A DNA stretch of 64,000 nucleotides from Pyruvatibacter mobilis. Lineage in GTDB: Bacteria > Pseudomonadota > Alphaproteobacteria > CGMCC-115125. Under the pieces are notes generated by a model. The model was not told the DNA's origin, did not search any database, and worked only from the letters and a program-made list of their open reading frames with translations. The position numbers were made by a program, and so were the translations under genes. The DNA is taken from contig NZ_CP051630.1 in NCBI RefSeq assembly GCF_012848855.1, forward strand, positions 1,591,501 to 1,655,500, in the 5' to 3' direction. Shown here one piece after another: positions 51,701 through 61,166 of this stretch; positions within the stretch are counted from its first letter, which is position 1; the number at the start of each line of letters is the position of its first letter.

Positions 51701-53040
51701 TCCTGCGCCAGCGCCTGGACCATCAGCTTGTCGCCGCCCGCATCCACGGCGGAGATCTGTGCGCCCGTGATGCTGTCGACAATCTCGATGTCGGTCGGGT
51801 CCAGCAGCAGGGTGCCGCCGCCGGTGTCCACGTCGCCGCGGAAGGCGAGATGCTGCTTGCCGGAAACCTCGACCTTGCCGCCCGCGCCGGTCCTGCCGTC
51901 CCCATGCCGTGCGCCGCGGGCGCTGATCCCCCCCTCGAAAACCGTCACGCCGTCGGACCAGGCGACGACCGTCCCCCCGTCGCCCGTTTCACCGTCGGCG
52001 GTCAGTTCAGCGCCCGCGGCGATGGCTGTCACGCTGGCATTACGCAGCGCCGGGTCACTGCCCTGCCAGCCGCCACCCACATGGATGTCGCCGCCATCAG
52101 CGTGGCCATTTGCGGAAAGGCGGGCGGTACTGCCGAGAGACACCGTGTCGCCGGTCACGTCGATGCGGCCGCCGCGCCCCGCCCGCTGCGCTGACGCGTT
52201 GTCCGCGGTCAGGGTGCCGGTGATCTCCACTGCGTCCGCAGCAGCCAGGCGGATGCGTCCGCCATCGCGCGCCACCACATGGCCGCGCGCGACACCATCC
52301 GTGTTTCCCGCAAGCGCGTAGATGTTGCCGCCTGCCGCCTCCAGCGTAGCGCGGGCACCTTCCACCAGCCCTGCATTGGTCACGTTGCCCGACAGGCCTG
52401 TGCGCACCTTGATGCGGGCATCCCCGCCCGTATCGCGCAGGGTCACGCTATGGCCGGCCACAAGCGCCGCCTCACCGCCGGCGGAGACCTGACCTTCATT
52501 ACGCACATGATGGGCAGCGAGAAGAATGTCACCGCTGCTTGCGGCAATGCGCCCGAGATTGACGACCGATGCCTGTGACGCGCCTTCAAGGTCCAGCGTG
52601 CCATCGCTCATGAAGGCATCAATGTCGGCATCCAGCGTCGACGCCACGAAGTCACCGCCGGTCGCGATTGTGCCGCCACTGCCGACGATCACACCATTGG
52701 GGTTGAGCAGGTAGAGACTGCCGGTGGCGCTGAGGGCGCCATCAATCTGCGACACGTGCTGGCCGGTGACGCGGTTGAGGGTTGCTCCGCTGCCATTGCT
52801 GAAATGGACCTGGCCCTGGGCGCTGATGGAGAAGTCCTGCCAGGACATGACCGCCCGGTCGGTCGTCTGGGTGACCAGCATGGCGTTACCGGACTGGCTG
52901 ACCTGCCCTGCACCGGCGGTGAACTGGCCGCCTTGCGGCAACACGGCCTGCTGGGCGGTGGCCGGCGTTGCACCGGTGGCTACAGCAAGTGCCGACAGGC
53001 ATGAGCATCCGAGGAGATAGGTCTTGAAAGCGCGTGACAC
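48757..53040 (-). CDS. TpsA-type filamentous haemagglutinin-like adhesin with MBG repeats
   Basis: A secreted two-partner-secretion exoprotein. The GTG at 53038-53040 has AGGAG 7 bases upstream, giving about 1427 residues; a TTG at 53046 is too close to that site. The signal peptide (FKTYLLGCSCLSALAVATGA, then TAQQ) is followed by the TPS/haemagglutination-activity domain with NPNGVI near residue 115, the mark of FHA-type secretion domains. The body is a Gly/Asn-rich beta-helix with irregular repeats. From about 1060 to 1290 there are three MBG-type repeats (LTVKAEDSTRAYGQANGAF, LTVTANAASKAYGGADPAL, LIVTADDAARMEGEPNPTF). The tail is Gly/Pro/Gln-rich and ends in a conserved-looking VEYTVFGRKVSIRLP segment. 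Function is presumably attachment or biofilm; the ligand is unknown. Confidence 0.9.
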   Translation of the reverse strand: MSRAFKTYLLGCSCLSALAVATGATPATAQQAVLPQGGQFTAGAGQVSQSGNAMLVTQTTDRAVMSWQDFSISAQGQVHFSNGSGATLNRVTGQHVSQIDGALSATGSLYLLNPNGVIVGSGGTIATGGDFVASTLDADIDAFMSDGTLDLEGASQASVVNLGRIAASSGDILLAAHHVRNEGQVSAGGEAALVAGHSVTLRDTGGDARIKVRTGLSGNVTNAGLVEGARATLEAAGGNIYALAGNTDGVARGHVVARDGGRIRLAAADAVEITGTLTADNASAQRAGRGGRIDVTGDTVSLGSTARLSANGHADGGDIHVGGGWQGSDPALRNASVTAIAAGAELTADGETGDGGTVVAWSDGVTVFEGGISARGARHGDGRTGAGGKVEVSGKQHLAFRGDVDTGGGTLLLDPTDIEIVDSITGAQISAVDAGGDKLMVQALAQDSSQVLASDLEALLQGNNVVITTQNANGNGDGDIMVSAAIEKTGGVGGTALTMSAERNITVNARIGSDDAARSLSVGLSAANDVTVNAAVETRGGMFSAAAGNNVVVGATGNISTEGGAIQISADTDGNANGWSDGSGLFRVVNGGLVSSGGGDIRVESLGTDILGPSLTSVVVDGGAGNVYFDRRGAYTTSHRIHMSKRGSIGIQNGNYYAWYDDFSKVRAGTLHINDARRVQYLMAYDPYNNMDWAANVSGTARIAGSDGIQIYGGLNNLSADVFLDHDGSRSTGINALSLGSSPILIRQNLMIRSPGLRMNGAGMYIEAANGNITVKSDDFFNQAPHMFRAPNGYIAFEGFSPGAYTAPRDYDWYGTPYYGWWSSASAPLVYVGGADTTILNIGNAPQSYGGGSQAAFNTLAAQRFSGMTGQVIFRAQDAININGGMDIANASATFNPDVDGNGSGTINVNTAEGVFAGGNLALQGATQSAGTIHFGAGGSLDVLGALQSSGIITLEADRDSNGSGTVTTSSATSIQTNGADVVIAGDRYTNQAASNVIDLGGGRFLIYTATPLNDTLNGITGQRRYNKTYAGTPPGGVAEAGNLFFHTLAPTLTVKAEDSTRAYGQANGAFTFAAVDPADIVAGDSLADILAGAVITTTADASSGAGNYVLTGDISGLTSKMGYGLTVQNGTLAVTPAQLTVTANAASKAYGGADPALTYTHAGFVNGDTAALFTGGLVRQAGETVAGGPYQIGQGTLAAGGNYTIAYTPAAFTIDPVALIVTADDAARMEGEPNPTFTASYQGFVNGEGPAALTGGIVFNTVAGPASPAGRYVVTPGGVSSTNYVITFVDGELVVRPAPAQGPGGGGPGSAGPQTPEEIAGQLREQNDGEAMQVIDELSLPPSLQQQGPGANDQGTGAQEPPAGSSGAGQQGGGMTPLTTQTVGSTTETVVVEYTVFGRKVSIRLPATFVRMMREAFASGTGVGGA

Positions 53041-53135
53041 CGGCAAACTCCTGCATACTGATATCAGCCGCAGCCGGAGGGACTCCGGGCGGCCGGGATG
53101 TCGTCAGTATGCCGAGCAAAAAAAGCCGGGTGCAT

Positions 53136-53195
53136 TGCGCATATAGGCTAGTCCGCAACAGCCGCCGGACTAATGCCGCAACGTGTGGGACTAGT
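53136..53195 (-). promoter_or_regulatory. tpsA promoter/operator region with three TAGTCC-type half-sites
   Basis: Reading the minus strand: ACTAGTCC (53188-53195), TTAGTCC (53167-53173), GGACTAG (53148-53154), then after four bases TATGCGCA (53136-53143) inside TATATGCGCA, a fair -10. The 19-bp GGACTAG-N4-TATGCGCA is the same as that at 44285-44303 ahead of the response-regulator gene. The second half-site sits at the -35 distance from TATATG. This looks like an activator-dependent promoter bound by that regulator. The leader to the tpsA GTG is about 90 bases. Confidence 0.6.
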
Positions 53196-53310
53196 TCTCA
53201 TGCTTCATGCCGGAAACGTTTTCGGCGCGATCATGCGATCACCGGTGCGATGCAAGGCGCACTCTGCGCCCATGGCCGGTCGAGGATGCCGATGATGCTG
53301 GTGATGGGAA

Positions 53311-53386
53311 TGGTGGGCGGTGACGGGATCGAACCGCCGACCCTCTCGGTGTAAACGAGATGCTCTCCCAGCTGAGCTAACCGCCC
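53311..53386 (-). tRNA. tRNA-Val (anticodon TAC)
   Basis: A 76-nt cloverleaf with encoded CCA is on the minus strand. The acceptor stem is GGGCGGT/ACCGCCC, the D-arm is TAGCTCAGCTGGGAGAGC, and the anticodon arm is TCTCG-TTTACAC-CGAGA with TAC. The T-arm is GGCGGTTCGATCCCGTC and the discriminator is A. It lies between hupB and the tpsA promoter and forms the other border of the accessory block. Confidence 0.97.
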
Positions 53387-53556
53387 TGATGCGTGTGCGC
53401 CGGACGGCAAATTTGCCGTCGACCGTCACGCGGGTGACAAGGTCATACGCGACTATGGGCTGTGCGCCAAGTGCCAAGGTAGAGGCCCGGGCACCGGGCG
53501 ACCGCCGTGCGGACTTTGCCGGACTGCCCCCACCGGTATGCCTGCTTCCAAACGGC

Positions 53557-53595
53557 AAAACGGCCGGACGCCTTTTCGGGCATCCGGGCCGTTTT
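53557..53595. terminator. Bidirectional intrinsic terminator after hupB
   Basis: AAAACGGCC and GGCCGTTTT pair perfectly over 9 bp. Inner arms (GGACGCC / GGGCATCC) extend the stem with small bulges around TTTTC. T-runs follow on both strands. It lies about 120 bases past the hupB stop. The rest of 53387-53717 has no gene; a C/T-rich imperfect repeat (ttcttggtcttgttgtctgg) is seen near 53610-53660. Confidence 0.65.
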
Positions 53596-53717
53596 CCTAC
53601 GCAGTCACACTTCTTGGTCTTGTTGTCTGGTCTTGCTGTTCTTGGTCGTCTGGGTGTCCGGGTTGGCGCGGCGGCACCGGCCGGCCCGGATCATTCTTGT
53701 TGGGGACGGGTGCGGCC

Positions 53718-53993
53718 TCAGCCGTTCACCGCGTCCTTCAGGCCCTTGCCCGCCTTGAACTTCGGCTGCTTGGATGCCGGAATCTGGATCTTCTCACCGG
53801 TGCGCGGATTACGCCCTTCGCTGGCGGCACGCTGCGACACGCTGAAGGTCCCGAAACCCACAATGCGGACCTCGTCGCCGGCGGTGAGCGTCTTGGTGAT
53901 CTGGTCGAACACGCATTCGACCGCGGTCGTCGCGTCGCCCTTGGACAGGCCGGTCTGTTCGGCCACTTCTGCAATCAGATCGTTCTTGTTCAC
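53718..53993 (-). CDS. hupB: HU family DNA-binding protein
   Basis: Nucleoid protein that bends DNA and compacts the chromosome. The 91-residue product starts at GTG (MNKNDLIAEVAEQTGLSK) and contains the HU core GFGTFSVSQRAASEGRNPRTGEKIQIPASKQPKFKAGKGLKDAV; the key arm motif is GRNPRTGEKIQIPA with the intercalating Pro. It lies downstream of lon, its usual alphaproteobacterial neighbour, with its own likely promoter. Confidence 0.96.
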   Translation of the reverse strand: MNKNDLIAEVAEQTGLSKGDATTAVECVFDQITKTLTAGDEVRIVGFGTFSVSQRAASEGRNPRTGEKIQIPASKQPKFKAGKGLKDAVNG

Positions 53994-54038
53994 TTTGGAT
54001 GCCCCATCGCTTTGAGTGTGGTGCGGTTCAGCCCCCTC

Positions 54039-54068
54039 AGGTTAGACCTCGGCGGGCGGGCGTCCCAA
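54039..54068 (-). promoter_or_regulatory. hupB: Possible hupB promoter
   Basis: On the minus strand TTGGGA (54063-54068) and TAACCT (54039-54044) are 18 bases apart, about 45 bases upstream of the hupB GTG. The match is moderate. The remaining part of 54069-54247 has no credible gene. Confidence 0.35.
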
Positions 54069-54247
54069 GGATTTTTCCGCAGAAATCCGGCAAAAAAGAT
54101 GGTGCGCTGCACCATGGCCGGATTGCGGAGCGCCCATCCGCACACGTCCTAACCCATTGTTTTTGCATGTGTTTTTGGAGCAATGCACAGAATCACGGCT
54201 AACATGTTGATTAAAAAGCGACTTTTCCCGGCAGGGCCTGATTACGC

Positions 54248-54282
54248 AAAAAGGGCGGCGGGACATCATATCCCGCCGCCCT
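54248..54282 (-). terminator. Intrinsic terminator of lon
   Basis: On the minus strand AGGGCGGCGGGA and TCCCGCCGCCCT form a perfect 12-bp stem with a 7-base loop, followed by TTTTTG. It starts about 45 bases after the lon stop and separates lon from hupB. Confidence 0.88.
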
Positions 54283-54325
54283 GATGCTTTTCGGCGAATC
54301 AGCGCCGGCCTGCCTTTAGTGAGCC

Positions 54326-56788
54326 CTAATGGGCCCGCATGGCGCCTTCGGCCTGGGGCTGGCCGCCCTGGGAGAGATTGGCCAGGGCCTGCTCTTCCAG
54401 CTCGGTCGTTTCCGGGTCGAGCGGCGTGACCGGCTTGGTCAGCGCGTGCTTGACGACCTCGTCCATGGTGGCCACCGGCACGATCTCGATTTCGTTCTTC
54501 ACGTTATCGGGGATGTCCGGCAGGTCCTTGGCGTTCTCCTCGGGGATCAGCACCTTCTTGATGCCGCCGCGGAGGGCTGCCAGCAGCTTCTCCTTGAGGC
54601 CGCCGATGGGCAGCACACGGCCACGCAGGGTCACTTCGCCCGTCATTGCCACATCCTTGCGGACGGGGATGCCGGTCATCAGCGAGATCATGGTCGTGGC
54701 CATGCCGATACCGGCGGACGGGCCATCCTTGGGCGTTGCGCCCTCCGGCACGTGGACGTGGATGTCCTTGCGCTGGAACAGGGTCGGACGGATGCCAAGT
54801 TCGGCCGAGCGCGACTTCACATAGGACGACGCGGCATCGATCGATTCCTTCATCACATCACCGAGCTTGCCGGTGGTGGTCATGCGGCCGCGGCCGGGAA
54901 CCATCACCCCTTCGATCGACAGCAATTCGCCGCCGACTTCCGTCCAGGCAAGGCCCGTGACGGCGCCGACCTGATCCTCGTCCTCGCCGACACCAAAGCG
55001 GAACTTCGGCACGCCGGCATATTCCTCGATGTTCTCGTCGGTCACCGTGACCTTCTTCACATCGGAGGTGAGGATCTTCTTCACCGCCTTGCGGGCCAGG
55101 CCCGCCAGCTCGCGCTCAAGGTTACGCACGCCCGCTTCGCGGGTGTAGCGCCGGATCAGAGTGCGCAGGGCATCGTCGTCGATTTCCCACTCGCCCTTCT
55201 TCAGGCCGTGCGACTTGATCTGCCGGTCAATCAGGTGACGCCGGGCGATCTCGACCTTCTCATCTTCCGTGTAGCCGGCGATGCGGATGATCTCCATCCG
55301 GTCCATCAGCGGCTGCGGCATGTTGAGCGTGTTGGCCGTGGTCACGAACATCACATTGGAGAGGTCGTAATCCACTTCCATGTAGTGGTCGTTGAAGGCG
55401 TTGTTCTGCTCCGGGTCGAGCACCTCGAGCAGGGCTGATGCGGGATCGCCGCGGAAGTCCTGACCCATCTTGTCGATTTCATCGAGCAGGAAGAGCGGGT
55501 TGACGTTCTTCGCCTTCTTCATCGACTGGATGATCTTGCCCGGCATGGAGCCAATGTAAGTCCGGCGGTGACCGCGGATCTCGGCCTCATCGCGCACGCC
55601 GCCGAGCGACATGCGGACGAAGTCGCGGCCCGTCGCCTTGGCGATGGACTTGCCGAGCGAGGTCTTGCCGACGCCCGGAGGGCCGACAAGGCACAGGATC
55701 GGTCCGCGCAGCTTGTTGGCACGCTGCTGCACGGCGAGATATTCAAGGATGCGCTCCTTGACCTTCTCGAGGCCGAAATGATCGTCATTGAGGATCTTCT
55801 CGGCGGCGAGCAGGTCCTTCTTCACGCGGCCCTTCTTGCCCCACGGAATGGACAGCATCCAGTCCAGGTAGTTGCGCACCACCGTGGACTCGGCCGACAT
55901 CGGGCTCATCTGCTTGAGCTTCTTCAGCTCGGCAGTAGCCTTTTCCTTGGCTTCCTTGGAGAGCTTTGTCTTCTCGATGCGCTCTTCGAGTTCGGCAATG
56001 TCGTCCTTGCCGTCCTCGCCTTCGCCCAGCTCCTTCTGGATCGCCTTCATCTGCTCGTTGAGATAGTACTCGCGCTGCGTCTTCTCCATCTGGGTCTTGA
56101 CGCGCTTGCGGATCTCTTTCTCAACCTGCAGGACGCTGATCTCGCCTTCCATGAAGCCGTAGATGCGTTCCAGGCGCTCGCGCACGCCGGTCAGCTCCAG
56201 AAGTTCCTGCTTCTCGGAGATGCGCACATTGAGGTGCGAGGCCACCGTGTCGGCGAGCTTGGACGCGTCGGCGATCTGGCCGACGGACACCACCACTTCC
56301 GGCGGCACCTTCTTGTTGAGCTTCACATATTCCTCGAAGTGGCCGGTGACCGACCGCTTGAGGGCGTTGATCTCGGCCTCGCCGCTCTCGTCGTCTTCGA
56401 GAACGGACATCTTGGCCTGGAAGAATTCGTCGTTCTGCACCCATTCGGTCACGCGCGCGCGGCGCACGCCTTCCACCAGTACCTTGACGGTGCCGTCGGG
56501 CAGCTTCAGCAGCTGCAGCACCGTGGCGACGGCGCCGATCTCGTACATATCGTCCGTGCCCGGATCATCGTCGGACGCGTCCTTCTGGGTGAGAAGCAGG
56601 ATCTGCTTGTCGTCCGCCATCACGTCTTCAAGCGCGCGGACGGATTTGGGGCGGCCCACGAAAAGCGGCACCACCATGTGCGGGAACACGACAATATCGC
56701 GCAGCGGCAGGACCGGAAGGCCCTCGGGCCGGGGCGTCACGATGCCGCCGGCATTGCCGCTGGTCGGGGTCTCGGTGCTCTCGGTCAT
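54326..56788 (-). CDS. lon: ATP-dependent protease Lon
   Basis: Cytoplasmic AAA+ serine protease that degrades misfolded and regulatory proteins. The 820-residue product has the N-terminal substrate domain ([23 protein letters not shown]) and a coiled coil near 200-280. The AAA+ domain has Walker [16 protein letters not shown] and Walker [11 protein letters not shown]. The C-terminal protease domain has the catalytic Ser in [13 protein letters not shown] and the Lys in [15 protein letters not shown] chose the ATG at 56786-56788, preceded by AAAAAGG, over a GTG nine bases upstream. Confidence 0.97.
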   Translation of the reverse strand: MTESTETPTSGNAGGIVTPRPEGLPVLPLRDIVVFPHMVVPLFVGRPKSVRALEDVMADDKQILLLTQKDASDDDPGTDDMYEIGAVATVLQLLKLPDGTVKVLVEGVRRARVTEWVQNDEFFQAKMSVLEDDESGEAEINALKRSVTGHFEEYVKLNKKVPPEVVVSVGQIADASKLADTVASHLNVRISEKQELLELTGVRERLERIYGFMEGEISVLQVEKEIRKRVKTQMEKTQREYYLNEQMKAIQKELGEGEDGKDDIAELEERIEKTKLSKEAKEKATAELKKLKQMSPMSAESTVVRNYLDWMLSIPWGKKGRVKKDLLAAEKILNDDHFGLEKVKERILEYLAVQQRANKLRGPILCLVGPPGVGKTSLGKSIAKATGRDFVRMSLGGVRDEAEIRGHRRTYIGSMPGKIIQSMKKAKNVNPLFLLDEIDKMGQDFRGDPASALLEVLDPEQNNAFNDHYMEVDYDLSNVMFVTTANTLNMPQPLMDRMEIIRIAGYTEDEKVEIARRHLIDRQIKSHGLKKGEWEIDDDALRTLIRRYTREAGVRNLERELAGLARKAVKKILTSDVKKVTVTDENIEEYAGVPKFRFGVGEDEDQVGAVTGLAWTEVGGELLSIEGVMVPGRGRMTTTGKLGDVMKESIDAASSYVKSRSAELGIRPTLFQRKDIHVHVPEGATPKDGPSAGIGMATTMISLMTGIPVRKDVAMTGEVTLRGRVLPIGGLKEKLLAALRGGIKKVLIPEENAKDLPDIPDNVKNEIEIVPVATMDEVVKHALTKPVTPLDPETTELEEQALANLSQGGQPQAEGAMRAH

Positions 56789-56910
56789 CAAAGTCACCTT
56801 TTTTCTGTCGGACCCTCAATGAGGCGTCCGGGCGGGCCTTGAGCGTCTCCCGGCCACGAAATCGCAGCCGGGCCCAGGGCCCAGATTTCAGTTCTTGAGG
56901 AGCTGCGGCC

Positions 56911-56923
56911 GTGCGTTACGCAC
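56911..56923. repeat. Short palindrome between clpX and lon
   Basis: GTGCGTTACGCAC is a 13-base palindrome (6-bp arms, one central base) in the 229-bp clpX-lon intergenic region. No T-run follows on either strand, so it is not an obvious terminator; an operator for lon is possible. Nothing else is recognisable in the gap. Confidence 0.25.
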
Positions 56924-57017
56924 CGCGCTTCACCCCAATATGTGGTGTGCGGGCGCGGTGCTTCAAGGCAGGGGTCGGTTCTGCACCCGGCCTTGTGCCA
57001 AGCGCCCGGCAAGGGCG

Positions 57018-58292
<1,275 letters not shown>

Positions 58293-58471
58293 AAAAACTT
58301 CCCCAAATAGGGTTCCTTGGTTTCGTGCCCGGCTGCGGACGAGCCGCGCCTTGCGATTGGTGTGCCCCGCCAGCCTGCCTCAGGCCTTCGTCCCGGTGCT
58401 GCTCCCACTCTAGCGGTGGTGCTCCCGATCTTTGCAAACGCTACGCCAGCGAAGATGAACGGGAGGCAACG

Positions 58472-58603
58472 ATGGGCAAGGCAGACAACCGGCGGGCCGA
58501 ATCCCGTGCCAAAACATTCGACCACGATAGCCGAAGGGCAATCAACACCCGGTTAAAACCAAGGTGGACCCGCATTTACCTTAGTCAAGGTGCCGCAAAT
58601 TGA
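58472..58603 (+). CDS. Possible small basic protein, 43 residues
   Basis: Within the 353-bp clpP-clpX gap, a plus-strand frame starts at ATG 58472 with GGGAGG six bases before it. It runs 43 codons to TGA at 58603. The predicted peptide is very basic (MGKADNRRAESRAKTFDHDS, then RRAINTRLKPRWTRIYLSQG). It has no hydrophobic span and no recognised family. It opposes both neighbours. The ribosome site is the best support; a chance frame is possible. The gap must also hold the clpX promoter, which I could not pinpoint. Confidence 0.3.
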   Translation: MGKADNRRAESRAKTFDHDSRRAINTRLKPRWTRIYLSQGAAN

Positions 58604-58645
58604 GGCAGCGGAGCAAAATTGGCTCAAACCGGGGATGACGTGCCC

Positions 58646-59284
58646 TTAGGCCGCGCCCTCACCGTCCCCGGATGCGTCAGGCCGGTTTTCCATGATCTGA
58701 TCTATCAGCCCGAAATCCTTGGCAGATTCCGGCGTCATGAAGTTGTCGCGCTCCAGCGCGTCCTGCACAGCGTCGATCGGCTGGCCGGTGTGCTTCACAT
58801 AAATCTGATTGAGGCGTTCGCGCAGCGCCAGCACCTCGCGGGCGTGAATCTCGATGTCGGACGCCTGGCCCTGGAAGCCGCCGGACGGCTGGTGAACCAT
58901 GATGCGCGCATTCGGCAGGGCGAATCGCATGTCCTTTTCGCCGGCTGCCAGCAGCAGCGAACCCATGGAGGCCGCCTGGCCGATCACCAGGGTGGAGATC
59001 TTCGGGCGGATGAACTGCATGGTGTCGTAGATCGCCATGCCGGAGGTCACGATGCCGCCGGGCGAATTGATGTACATGGCGATTTCCTTCTTGGGGTTCT
59101 CGGACTCCAGGAAGAGAAGCTGTGCCGTGATGAGGCTGGCCATGCCGTCCTCGACAGGACCGGTCACGAAGATGATCCGCTCCTTCAGCAGGCGGGAGAA
59201 AATGTCATAGGCCCGTTCACCCCGGCTGGTCTGCTCCACCACCATGGGCACGAGGTTCATGTAGGTCTCGACGGGATCATGCAT
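58646..59284 (-). CDS. clpP: ATP-dependent Clp protease proteolytic subunit
   Basis: Serine protease that forms the 14-mer chamber used by ClpX and ClpA. The 212-residue product starts [37 protein letters not shown] (key parts [17 protein letters not shown] and SRLLKERI). It shows the catalytic Ser in [16 protein letters not shown], the His in [15 protein letters not shown], and a following Asp. The length is normal for the family. It is upstream of clpX and downstream of tig in the usual order. Confidence 0.97.
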   Translation of the reverse strand: MHDPVETYMNLVPMVVEQTSRGERAYDIFSRLLKERIIFVTGPVEDGMASLITAQLLFLESENPKKEIAMYINSPGGIVTSGMAIYDTMQFIRPKISTLVIGQAASMGSLLLAAGEKDMRFALPNARIMVHQPSGGFQGQASDIEIHAREVLALRERLNQIYVKHTGQPIDAVQDALERDNFMTPESAKDFGLIDQIMENRPDASGDGEGAA

Positions 59285-59321
59285 CGGGAAAAAGTCCTTA
59301 GGGCCAGTGTCGGATCATTCC

Positions 59322-59348
59322 TCATATGGGATGGGGTCTCATATGGGA
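59322..59348. repeat. Direct repeat upstream of clpP
   Basis: The 10-mer tcatatggga occurs twice, at 59322-59331 and 59339-59348, with a 17-bp period. It lies 38-64 bases upstream of the clpP ATG, within the likely promoter. CCCATAT on the minus strand resembles the -10 of heat-shock promoters, but a matching -35 at correct spacing is not clear. It may be a tandem operator. Confidence 0.35.
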
Positions 59349-59410
59349 ACGTCAATGTCGGAGTGGCAAACCCACACGGCGAAAGTGGGGTTCAGCAGGC
59401 AGGAAAACGA

Positions 59411-59440
59411 GGGTCGCCCGCGACGACTCACGGGCGACCC
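59411..59440 (-). terminator. Hairpin downstream of tig, likely terminator
   Basis: GGGTCGCCCG and CGGGCGACCC pair perfectly over 10 bp around a 10-base loop. On the minus strand TCGTTTTCC follows, a short T-tract. It lies about 105 bases after the tig stop and before the clpP promoter region. Confidence 0.5.
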
Positions 59441-59545
59441 CACATTAGATAGGTCTTGCTGGCCAAACCGTAAAGACGGCGGGATTTTCCGCGCTTGTGC
59501 CGCTGTCGGGGTCAGGCCCCGGCGCGGGCGCTGCGCGGGGTGTCC

Positions 59546-61027
59546 CTAGTCGTCTTTCTTCTTGGCCGCCGTCTTCTTCTTGGCAGCGGTCTTCTTCGTT
59601 GCCGTCTTCTTCTTGGCTGCCGTCTTCTTCTTCGGCTTTTCCTCCGCCGCGGCTTCCTCAGCCGGGGCATCCGGATCAGCCAGCAGGTCCTCGCGGCTCA
59701 CGGTCTCGTCCGACACCTTGGCCAGTTCGAGGATGTAATCGACGACCTTGTCCTCGAACAGCGGGGCGCGGATCTGGGCCTGGGCCTGCGGGTTCTGGGT
59801 GTAGAACTGGAAGACCTGCTGTTCCTGGCCCGGGAAATTGCGGGCCTGTTCGGCGATGGCGCGATTCACTTCGTCCTGGGTGACGGTGATCTCGTTCTTG
59901 GTGCCGACTTCCGACAGCAGGAGACCAAGACGCACGCGGCGCGCCGCGATGGTCTGGAACTCTTCCTTCTCTTCGTCGGTGATCTCGACGTCGGAGTGAT
60001 CGTGGTCGTGATCCTGCTCGGAATCATAGTCCTCGGCGCTGTGGGCCTTTTCGGACTGCGCCTGCTGGATAATCTGCTGAAGCTCCTGCTCCAGCATGGT
60101 CGGCGGCAGCTCGAAGTCGGTCAGGTCATCGAGGGCGTCGAGCAGGGACCGCTTCACGCGGTTGCGCGAGACATTGCCGTAGTCCTGGCCGATGCGCTCC
60201 TTGAGCGCCTCCTTGAGGGCGTCGAGGCTGTCGAGACCCATCTGCTTGGCGAAGTCGTCATCGATCTTGGTCTCGGCCGGACCGGCGACTTCCTGCACCT
60301 TCACATCGAACACAGCGTCCTTACCGGCAAGGTGCTCGGCACCATATTCTTCCGGGAAGGTCACATTGACGGTCACGTCGTCACCGGCCTTGGCGCCGAT
60401 GAGCTGTTCTTCAAAGCCGGGGATGAACTGGCCGGAGCCGATCACCAGCGTCACGCCTTCAGCGGTGCCGCCTTCAAAGGCTTCGTCGCCGATCTTGCCG
60501 ACGAAATCGATGGTCAGGCGGTCGCCGTCCTCTGCCTTGGCGCCCTCGTCCTTGGCATCGAAGTTCTGCTGCTGCTCGGCCATGCGGGAAATGGCTTCAT
60601 CCACTTCCTCGTCGGACACCTCGACCACGGGACGGGTCAGGGAGATGGCGGAGAAGTCCGGCAGGTCGAAGTCCGGCATGATCTCGAAGGTGAGCTTGTA
60701 GGTGAGGTCGGCCTTGCCTTCCACGACCGGCTCGACTTCGCCCTCGAGTTCGATGTTCGGCTGCAGGGCCGGCTTCAGCTCGCGCTCTTCGATCGCCTTC
60801 TGGGAAGTCTCGCCCACGGTCTCCTGGATGACGTCGGTCATCACGGACTTGCCGTAGGTCTTCTTCAGGTGGGACACGGGCACCTTGCCGGGGCGGAAGC
60901 CCTTGAGCTGCACCTGGCCCTTGATCTCGTCCAGCTTGGCGTCCAGGCGGGCAGCAAGATCCGCAGCCTCGACAACAACCTTAAATTCGCGCTTCAGCCC
61001 TTCGGAGAGGGTCTCGGTGACCTGCAT
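59546..61027 (-). CDS. tig: Trigger factor, with lysine-rich C-terminal tail
   Basis: Ribosome-bound chaperone with peptidyl-prolyl isomerase activity. The 493-residue product has the ribosome-binding domain with GFRPGKVPVSHLKK (the family's FRxGxxP signature) near residue 45. The FKBP-type PPIase domain is at about 160-245 (DGDRLTIDFVGKIGDEAFEGG), followed by the helical chaperone domain. Two features are unusual. A His/Asp/Glu-rich insertion lies near 335-355 (DSEQDHDHDHSDVEITDEEK), and the C-terminus of about 35 residues is made of KKTA/KKKTAA-type repeats resembling histone H1 tails. The repeats give the protein extra length over the usual 430-450. Confidence 0.95.
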   Translation of the reverse strand: MQVTETLSEGLKREFKVVVEAADLAARLDAKLDEIKGQVQLKGFRPGKVPVSHLKKTYGKSVMTDVIQETVGETSQKAIEERELKPALQPNIELEGEVEPVVEGKADLTYKLTFEIMPDFDLPDFSAISLTRPVVEVSDEEVDEAISRMAEQQQNFDAKDEGAKAEDGDRLTIDFVGKIGDEAFEGGTAEGVTLVIGSGQFIPGFEEQLIGAKAGDDVTVNVTFPEEYGAEHLAGKDAVFDVKVQEVAGPAETKIDDDFAKQMGLDSLDALKEALKERIGQDYGNVSRNRVKRSLLDALDDLTDFELPPTMLEQELQQIIQQAQSEKAHSAEDYDSEQDHDHDHSDVEITDEEKEEFQTIAARRVRLGLLLSEVGTKNEITVTQDEVNRAIAEQARNFPGQEQQVFQFYTQNPQAQAQIRAPLFEDKVVDYILELAKVSDETVSREDLLADPDAPAEEAAAEEKPKKKTAAKKKTATKKTAAKKKTAAKKKDD

Positions 61028-61166
61028 CGCGTCTCAATTCCGTTTCATGTTGGGCGTCGGAGCAGGATGCTCCAATGCCGATACGCTGCGCTTTTCCAGG
61101 GTGCTGCGCCTCAGTCACGCGCGCCCCCGGAACAAGGCAGCAAATCCGATCTCAAGTGTCAGGAGT

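Noticed and set aside
41273-53386. Integrative element using tRNA-Asp or tRNA-Val as attachment site
   Set aside because: No integrase gene and no second copy of a tRNA 3' end were seen at the other border, so I kept only the synteny observation.
59285-59400. RpoH (heat-shock) promoter for clpP
   Set aside because: CCCATAT fits a -10, but no CTTG-type -35 is found at accepted spacing; reported only as a repeat.
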